64,000 nt of DNA from Morinoia aosen (Eukaryota; Arthropoda; Malacostraca; Amphipoda; Talitridae), in contig CM059558.1 in the NCBI GenBank assembly GCA_030386875.1, forward strand, positions 12,533,501 to 12,597,500. The letters are read 5' to 3'. The position numbers were made by a program, and so were the translations under genes. Numbering within the stretch: position 1 is the first letter of the stretch; each line of letters starts with the position of its first letter. Under the pieces are notes generated by a model that saw nothing but the letters and a program-made list of their open reading frames with translations, was not told where the DNA came from and ran no database searches. Of this stretch, positions 56,749 through 64,000 are shown in pieces.

Positions 56749-59119
56749 GGACACCTGATGCCAGAGCTGATTATTTCAGGACACCTGATGCCAGAGCTGT
56801 TTATTTCAGGACACCTGATGCCAGAGCTGATTATTTCAGGACACCTGATGCCAGAGCTGATTATTTCAGGACACCTGATGCCAGAGCTGATTATTTCAGG
56901 ACACCTGATGCCAGAGCTGATTATTTCAGTACACCTGATGCCAGAGCTGATTATTTCAGGACACCTGATGCCAGAGCTGATTATTTCAGGACACCTGATG
57001 CCAGAGCTGATTATTTCAGGACACCTGATGCCAGAGCTGATTATTTCAGGACACCTGATGCCAGAGCTGATTATTTCAGGACACCTGATGCCAGAGCTGA
57101 TTATTTCAGGACACCTGATGCCAGAGCTGTTTATTTCAGAACACCTGATGCCAGAGCTGATTATTTCAGAACACCTGATGCCAGAGCTGATTATTTCAGG
57201 ACACCTGATGCCAGAGCTGATTATTTCAGGACACCTGATGCCAGAGCTGATTATTTCAGGACACCTGATGCCAGAGCTGATTATTTCAGGACACCTGATG
57301 CCAGAGCTGATTATTTCAGGACACCTGATGCCAGAGCTGATTATTTCAGGACACCTGATGCCAGAGCTGTTTATTTCAGAACACCTGATGCCAGAGCTGA
57401 TTATTTCAGAACACCTGATGCCAGAGCTGATTATTTCAGGACACCTGATGCCAGAGCTGATTATTTCAGGACACCTGATGCCAGAGCTGATTATTTCAGG
57501 ACACCTGATGTCAGAGCTGATTATTTCAGAACACCTGATGCCAGAGCTGTTTATTTCAGAACACCTGATGCCAGAGCTGATTATTTCAGAACACCTGATG
57601 CCAGAGCTGATTATTTCAGAACACTTGATGCCAGAGCTGATTATTTCAATACACCTGATGCCAGAGCTGATTATTTCAGGACACCTGATGCCAGAGCTGA
57701 TTATTTCAATACACCTGATGCCAGAGCTGATTATTTCAGAACACCTGATGCCAGAGCTGATTATTTCAGGACACCTGATGCCAGAGCTGATTATTTCAGG
57801 ACACCTGATGCCAGAGCTGATTATTTCAGGACACCTGATGCCAGAGCTGATTATTTCAGGACACCTGATGCCAGAGCTGATTATTTCAGGACACCTGATG
57901 CCAGAGCTGATTATTTCAGGACACCTGATGCCAGAGCTGATTATTTCAGAACACCTGATGCCAGAGCTGTTTATTTCAGAACACCTGATGCCAGAGCTGA
58001 TTATTTCAGAACACCTGATGCCAGAGCTGATTATTTCAGAACACCTGATGCCAGAGCTGATTATTTCAATACACCTGATGCCAGAGCTGATTATTTCAGG
58101 ACACCTGATGCCAGAGCTGATTATTTCAGAACACCTGATGCCAGAGCTGTATATTTCAGAACACCTGATGCCAGAGCTGTTTATTTCAGAACACCTGATG
58201 CCAGAGCTGATTATTTCAGAACACCTGATGCCAGAGCTGATTATTTCAATACACCTGATGCCAGAGCTGATTATTTCAGGACACCTGATGCCAGAGCTGA
58301 TTATTTCAATACACCTGATGCCAGAGCTGATTATTTCAGAACACCTGATGCCAGAGCTGATTATTTCAGGACACCTGATGCCAGAGCTGATTATTTCAGG
58401 ACACCTGATGCCAGAGCTGATTATTTCAGGACACCTGATGCCAGAGCTGATTATTTCAGGACACCTGATGCCAGAGCTGATTATTTCAGGACACCTGATG
58501 CCAGAGCTGATTATTTCAGGACACCTGATGCCAGAGCTGATTATTTCAGAACACCTGATGCCAGAGCTGTTTATTTCAGAACACCTGATGCCAGAGCTGA
58601 TTATTTCAGAACACCTGATGCCAGAGCTGATTATTTCAGAACACCTGATGCCAGAGCTGATTATTTCAATACACCTGATGCCAGAGCTGATTATTTCAGG
58701 ACACCTGATGCCAGAGCTGATTATTTCAGAACACCTGATGCCAGAGCTGTTTATTTCAGAACACCTGATGCCAGAGCTGTTTATTTCAGAACACCTGATG
58801 CCAGAGCTGATTATTTCAGAACACCTGATGCCAGAGCTGATTATTTCAGAACACCTGATGCCAGAGCTGATTATTTCAGAACACCTGATGCCAGAGCTGA
58901 TTATTTCAAAACACCTGATGCCAGAGCTGATTATTTCAGAACACCTGATGCCAGAGCTGATTATTTCAGGACACCTGATGCCAGAGCTGATTATTTCAGG
59001 ACACCTGATGCCAGAGCTGATTATTTCAGAACACCTGATGCCAGAGCTGTTTATTTCAGAACACCTGATGCCAGAGCTGTTTATTTCAGAACACCTGATG
59101 CCAGAGCTGTTTATTTCAG
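56749..59119. repeat. 30-bp minisatellite, 79 units, with 600-bp higher-order repeat
   Basis: CCTGATGCCAGAGCTGATTA followed by TTTCAGGACA repeats with no indel across about 2.37 kb. Variable sites are few (CAGG/CAGA/CAAT and CTGA/CTGT). Segments 57601-58200 and 58201-58800 carry the same variant order with about three differences, so a 20-unit block was duplicated. The 831- and 812-codon frames across it are open because 30 divides by three. I do not call them genes: no flanking coding sequence, initiation context or non-repeat domain was seen. Confidence 0.97.
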
Positions 59120-59391
59120 ACTACCACACAATTTTCAAGCATACGTTCACACTGGCATTTCAACCCGTCCCTTGGGTGCAGGAAAATCGATATTGACAAG
59201 TTGCCAATGGAAGACAAGCAGAGTAAGGGGATAGCATCTCATTTGGAAATCGGAAGCCATCATTCTTGGCAGGTGTCTAGTCAGACTTCTTGCTCTCCGT
59301 CTAATGATCGATGTTCTGTTAGAAAAATGAGTTTAAATTGCATGTGCTTAGACTTGGAAGTTTTGGTAGTTTATGCTGCAGCTTTAGCACA

Positions 59392-59604
59392 TTAACAGCA
59401 ATTCGTTAAACTGAAGCTGAATTTTCAACTCAAATTTAGAGTCAAAAGTGGTAATTAATTTTGGAAGCAGCCAACATTAAAAGGGCCGTGCCTTTATTTA
59501 GCTTTGATTAAGTATACATGCAAATTGAGTTTGTGATTACTGGTCTGTTAGTAGCATTGTGAAAATTCCTACCGTTTACCACCGGTGGCTCTCATAGTGG
59601 TTAA
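59392..59604 (-). mobile_element. TTAA-type MITE with CCACCGGTGG core, copy
   Basis: TTAA at both ends, 213 bp, reverse orientation relative to 60331-60563. Shared blocks are CAACTCAAATTTAGAGTC, TTTAGCTTTGATTAAGTAT, ACTGGTCTGTTAGTAG and ACCACCGGTGG. Confidence 0.75.
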
Positions 59605-59873
59605 CATGTAAAAATCATTACGAAATTTCGTGTGATGAAAAGTTTAAAAATAGGAAGTATAAAACGTAATTCATTTTCGAGTAAAAATATTATATAGACA
59701 ACTTAGGAGCTCAAAGATATGAGCGCTAGTTTTTCTAAGTCTACTTGGCTGTAGTACGTGCTACAACAAGTAGTGTAGCACGGACTACGAGCCGCAGTGA
59801 GCAGCGTAGTCAAATAGAACGAGAACTTATGCTGACAGCTGTGCTGCTACGTCAACCCAAAATGTTTGAAAAT
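59605..59873. other. Non-coding stretch
   Basis: Contains an irregular GTAGTACGTGCTAC-type hairpin near 59752. Nothing else was recognised. Confidence 0.4.
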
Positions 59874-60090
59874 CCGGTCTTTGGTGTTACTTGGCCGGTC
59901 TTTTGTACTGTAAAATGAAATTAAATTCGGTATTATGTTCTGTTATAAAATCCGGTCTTAGGTATTACTTGGTCGGTTTTTGGTACTGTAAAATAAAATT
60001 AAATCCGTTTTTTTGTATAGTTATAAAATCCATTTTTTGTACTGTTATAAAACCCGGTCTTTGGTACTGTTATAAAATGGAGTCTTTGGT
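59874..60090. repeat. Nested tandem repeat, about 71-bp and 25-bp units
   Basis: CCGGTCTTTGGTACTGTTAT and GTACTGTAAAATRAAATTAA recur. Two large units are followed by three shortened ones. Confidence 0.8.
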
Positions 60091-60330
60091 ATTTCTGACC
60101 CTGCGGATTGGATGAAGGAAGGCGGATTCAAACAAGATTAAATCTTGTTACAGGACCGTATTAACTTTTAACTGAGCCCCGAGTGTGACGAATTCGTCAC
60201 ACAAAAAATGCAAGCTTCTTATGCACTAAATTACGTGCAGAGCTTCTAGCAAATGAATATGACAACATAGGTACGTGTTATTTTCTAGCAGAGTTCAGTG
60301 TTGTCTGTTTTGCGTGCATTACTTGATTTA

Positions 60331-60563
60331 TTAACACTTTGAGTGCGACGTGCGCCACCGGTGGTACACGGAGGTAATTTTCATAATACTGCTGACCGAC
60401 CAGTAGTCGTAAACTCAATTTTCATAAATACTTGATCAAAGCTAAATGAAGGCACGATCCAGTTTAAGGTTGGTATTTTCGAAATAGCTTGCTACAATTG
60501 ACTTCAAATTTGAGTATGGTGTTGAACTTAATATTTAGTTAGTTGGCGCAGTCAAAATGTTAA
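60331..60563 (+). mobile_element. TTAA-type MITE with CCACCGGTGG core, reference copy
   Basis: TTAACACTTTGAGTGCG at the left and GCGCAGTCAAAATGTTAA at the right are inverse relatives. Length 233 bp with TTAA at both ends. The palindrome CCACCGGTGG lies 27 bp inside the left end. No coding capacity. Confidence 0.8.
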
Positions 60564-60661
60564 ACAAATTTCGTGTGTGCGACGCATAGATCGTAACACT
60601 ACTACTCGTTGTGTAAAAAATTCCGAGCGTGAAGGGTTAGGATCGAACCATAATCTTTAGA

Positions 60662-60889
60662 TCAAGGCTTCTCAACCGGGGGTACATGTACCTCTAGGGG
60701 TACATTTAACATACTCTACATGTTTAAAATGTGCAATATCTATTCACGTACAACCGTATAAGTATACATAATTATCAATCATTATGTATATTTATATAGT
60801 TTCTGAAAACTTTAACTGTGCTGGGGGTACATGTAGATACACAATTTAGCTGAGGGGGTACACGACAATAGAAAGGTTGAGAAGCCCTA
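60662..60889. mobile_element. hAT-like MITE with 7-bp matching flanks
   Basis: GGCTTCTCAACC and its inverse complement GGTTGAGAAGCC mark the ends, each followed inside by GGGGTACA-type sequence. CTTTAGA occurs on both sides (60655-60661 and 60890-60896), matching 7 of a usual 8-bp hAT duplication. It is 228 bp and non-coding. Confidence 0.8.
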
Positions 60890-61626
60890 CTTTAGAGCGT
60901 AACAATTATCTCCCTGCGCTGCAGAGAAGACTACTCTACTTTCGAATATAACTACGAAAACGAAAAAAATTAAAAAACAGTGTATTTCCGATAACAATGA
61001 TCCAAAGACGACTATTGGTTTTTGGAATTTCGTAACATATATATCCTTAGTTGGCATACACACACGTGAGTATTGAAGTACCCGTGTCAATAGTCGAAAC
61101 AAATGGTTGAGAGAAAAGCGGGGGTAATTCCATTTCTGTTGTTTTGATAATCTAGGTTTGATGGTGCATTTAAATACAAGTTTAAAAACCTAATAACAGT
61201 GCTAATGTATTGGTGAAAACATTCTTATTAGAACGCTTTTACATTGAAATACTTGCTTCGGAACTTGTGAGATCAGAGATTAATATTGAAAGTAAAATGG
61301 GTGGTTTAAAATAATAATTGTAAGGCCATGAGGTCGACCCTCGGAACTATCTTTTCCCTCGTACGTATCAATTAGTGTGCCTATTAACGAGCGCAGTGAA
61401 AATGAAATATTTTATCATAGCACAAATTCACGATATTTCCCACGCTAATAACACTGGCCCAAAAAAGTTCACCAGAGTCAGAAACATAAAAAGGATTGTT
61501 GTACAACGGTAACCAAAACATTTGCAATAACATTGGAGCCACACGTGAAATAAACTGCCTTAATAATATACTCACAAGCGTAAAAAACAACGAATTGCTA
61601 CACAAGACTAATAAGAACATTGTAGG
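60890..61626. other. Non-coding stretch, nothing recognised
   Basis: No coding signal or element end. Confidence 0.4.
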
Positions 61627-61735
61627 ATATGAATAAGATGAATATGAGTATGATGAGAAAATATGAATATGAATATGATGAGAAAATATGAATATGAATA
61701 TGATGAGAAAATATGAATATGAATAAGAAAAGAAA
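61627..61735. repeat. 33-bp tandem repeat, about 3 copies
   Basis: GATGAGAAAATATGAATATG followed by AATAT units. The first unit is degenerate. Confidence 0.85.
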
Positions 61736-62640
61736 ACACTTAATGTTCAATAAAATCAATACATAATATGAAATACATCACTTTTAAAATATTTTAGAAT
61801 GAATGTTTATAGTTGATTAATACCTTAACGTGCCATGGTAGCTCATGTCAATGCTTGTAGAAGATACTTAGCAAAAACATAAAAATGTGTTTCCATAACA
61901 TGTTATTTCAAGTTTGGAAATGTTTATAAATGAATGCAATAAAAGAAATGTGAAGAAAAACTCGGTAGGGTGAAATTTTATAGACAGTCTCCCCGGACAA
62001 TGCAATGTGAGCTTTGCCTCTTGTTGAAAGTGTTTGTAGATTACGTATATTCAGAACTAAAAAGTAAAAATGGCAGAAATTCAAAAATATCTTTTCGTGT
62101 AAACGTAACAAAATAGAACTGAGTTAACTGCCTCTAAAAAACATGCTTTAAATCCCAAAAAAAATTATGATATTTTTATACAAATGCTTGATGATAATAT
62201 AAGGAAATGATGAGCTACGTAACGTGACAAGTTGATGGGTAACAAAAAATACCGCATTTGTCGTGCAAATGCAAGTCGCTAGATCAACAGAAATGAAGAC
62301 AGCACTCAGTAAATTCAGAATTTCTGCAAGCAAATCTAATTCCATGAAAGCTCAATAGAGTTAAAACTCAGTTTAAAAGCCATTGAAACAAAAAAAATAG
62401 TTACTGACGCTAGTTGGTCTCTTTAAAGCGATGCACATGACTAGCTCTCTCAAGGAAAATCACAATCCGGCTAATGCCTCTTCAGGAGCACATCGGAAGC
62501 TGAAGAAAGGTGATCAGGCAGCGCCGATTAGTTGAATTATCTAAGCCTAATTTTTGCTCACATTTGCTCTGGGGCTGGAATTCGCAGCTTTGATCCCGAT
62601 GGACTGGTAATTGCACTTCAAGATTGAGAAATGGGCTAAA
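61736..62640. other. Non-coding stretch, nothing recognised
   Basis: No clear feature. Confidence 0.4.
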
Positions 62641-62812
62641 GTGGAACAATTAATAATATTTGCGGAACAATTAAGAATATTTGCGGAACAATTAAGAATA
62701 TTTGCGGAACAATTAATATTTGCAAAACAATTAGGAATATTTTCGGAACAATTCAGAATATTTGAAAAATCAAGAATATTTACGGAACAATTAAGAATAT
62801 TTCTCGAATCAC
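62641..62812. repeat. 21-bp minisatellite, about 8 copies
   Basis: GAACAATTAAGAATATTTGC repeats every 21 bp with shortened variants. The periodic frame (FAEQLRI) stays open because 21 divides by three. Confidence 0.9.
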
Positions 62813-62849
62813 GACTATTCCAATCACTCCGGTAACGGAATTTGTTGAT

Positions 62850-63469
62850 GACGTTGCTGCTCTTTTTTTATTTTTTTTTAATAATTATTTATTGTTTTTT
62901 ATGTTTTTTTTTTAATTTTTTTTTCGTTTATAATCGTTTGCAGTCTGATCAGGGGATTAGATTCCTCGAATTCGAGTCTCAGGGACTTCATTTGACGCGA
63001 AGAGGAACTACAAAATCGTATCGATGTTTTATGGAATCACGAGTTATACTTGAAAGTGTGGGTCTTGTAGTTGTAAATGTAAGTCTTCTTTATATTCAAG
63101 AGGACTGATTCTACATTCATATATATCTATATATGAATATAAAACCATAAATCACCTATATATTCATGAAGATTATGATATGAGGATTATAATTCATGAT
63201 CATAACATATATATATATATATACATATATAGATGTATATATATGTATTCATGAGAATTCACACTTCACGAAAATAAAAAGCGGCAGGAAAAGTAAAAGA
63301 AATCTGAGAATAAGTTCTGTGGTAAAAAAGCAAGAAACTCCCATTAAAAATCACGCTCAACTCCATTGCTTTTTAAAATTCGTGGAAATTGAACGAAACG
63401 ATTTGTTTTATTAGTCATTAGGGTTACCGAGTTAACGGTGCATTTATTACTTAATTGAATTTCCGTTGT
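62850..63469. other. Low-complexity T-rich and AT-rich stretch
   Basis: Poly-T runs at about 62865-62925 and ATATATAT palindromes at about 63118-63245. Nothing coding was recognised. Confidence 0.6.
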
Positions 63470-63701
63470 TTAAGTTCCAACGCTTAGAACATTAATTCAT
63501 CAGAATATTGTATACTTATATTACAGCCTATACAACCACCGTCACCCTCAGGCATCAGGTTGTCACTCACTTCAGGCTTAAGTACGGAACAGCCTCTCTG
63601 CTGTGAACTTCAAAAGACCCATTAAGGTTCAAATTCGATTAGAGATAAAATACTTGAGTATTTCCTCTGAATGTGCCATATATGGCACGTGAGGCTGTTA
63701 A
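63470..63701. mobile_element. TTAA-type MITE, second family, diverged copy
   Basis: TTAA at both ends, 232 bp. Shares CAACCACCGTCAC, GGCATC, GTGAACTTCAAA and AGATAAAATA blocks in order with 44819-45048. It has a GTGCCATATATGGCAC palindrome near the right end. Confidence 0.7.
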
Positions 63702-63715
63702 GGACCCACAGATAT

Positions 63716-64000
63716 TTCTTAACCTAGTTTCCTCAGAGATATCACAATCTACTGCAACACTAACCTAGTTTCCTCAGAGATATCACAATCTACTGCAACA
63801 CTAACCTAGTTTCCTCAGAGATATCACAATCTACTGCAACACTAACCTAGTTTCCTCAGAGATATCACTAACTACTGCAACACTAACCTAGTTTCCTCAG
63901 AGATATCACTAACTACTCACAAACTACTGCAACACTAACCTAGTTTCCTCAGAGATATCACTAACTACTCACAAACTACTGCAACACTAACCTAGTTTCC
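63716..64000. repeat. 41-bp minisatellite running off the right edge
   Basis: AACCTAGTTTCCTCAGAGAT, ATCACAATCT and ACTGCAACACT repeat every 41 bp. Later units gain an extra CTACTCACAAA segment. At least 6 units in the window. Confidence 0.95.

Noticed and set aside
56739-59234. Open frames of 831 and 812 codons with RTPDARADYF or MPELIISGHL repeats
   Set aside because: They exist only because the 30-bp unit has no stop and divides by three. There is no non-repeat domain or supported start, and both frames are equally open.
62850-63110. Membrane-protein-like frame (Phe/Leu-rich)
   Set aside because: It comes from poly-T low complexity; no coding signal.

Overview
This window looks like intronic or gene-poor DNA from an arthropod, probably an insect or crustacean with a large, repeat-rich genome. 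The only host coding sequence I can support is one exon at 26949-27157 (+). It encodes the second half of an immunoglobulin V-set domain of the Sidestep (Side) type, recognised by YRCRVDF and the residues around it. I recognised no other exon of the gene within about 27 kb upstream or 37 kb downstream. If the exon is live, nearly all of the window is its two flanking introns. AT-rich background, GT-AG style borders, LTR elements, MITEs, a tRNA-like SINE relic and many minisatellites all fit an arthropod; I cannot name the species.

Layout. 1-6046: 3' part of a Ty3/gypsy-like LTR retrotransposon (+), cut by the left edge, with an unusual order of reverse transcriptase/RNase H, then retropepsin, then integrase, and an extra 3' ORF. 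6047-13324: non-coding DNA with a hAT-like MITE carrying a nested foldback element, several decayed tandem repeats and one TTAA-flanked MITE. 13325-13422: a near-perfect hairpin element. 13424-24471: a young Ty3/gypsy element (-) with two 1210-bp LTRs that are almost identical, a 4-bp AATA target duplication, gag with two zinc knuckles and an uninterrupted 1136-residue pol. 24472-26948: microsatellites, paired dispersed repeats, a MITE and a 36-bp minisatellite that runs up to the Side exon. 27158-28350: decayed tandem copies of the exon's last 20 nt, each bordered by AG (or a decayed AG) and a GTGAGT-like donor. 28500-64000: a dense series of minisatellites (periods 10, 21, 25, 26, 29, 30, 36, 40, 41, 44, 52, 54 and about 70 bp), TTAA MITEs, a 1348-bp TIR element inserted in a tandem array, a hAT-like MITE and paired dispersed repeats, one of which holds an 18-bp octamer palindrome.

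How it fits together. The mobile elements carry the long ORFs. The unusual part is the exon's surroundings: acceptor-like sequence is tandemly amplified just upstream of it, and exon-tail/donor modules are amplified just downstream. One module forms a 60-nt, phase-preserving, stop-free candidate mini-exon at 27348-27407. Other arrays (79 units of 30 bp; about 200 units of 10 bp) also carry splice-site-like motifs in every or many units. That arrangement is the best candidate here for something undescribed, but its function is inference. All repeat periods, copy numbers and mismatch counts were made by eye.
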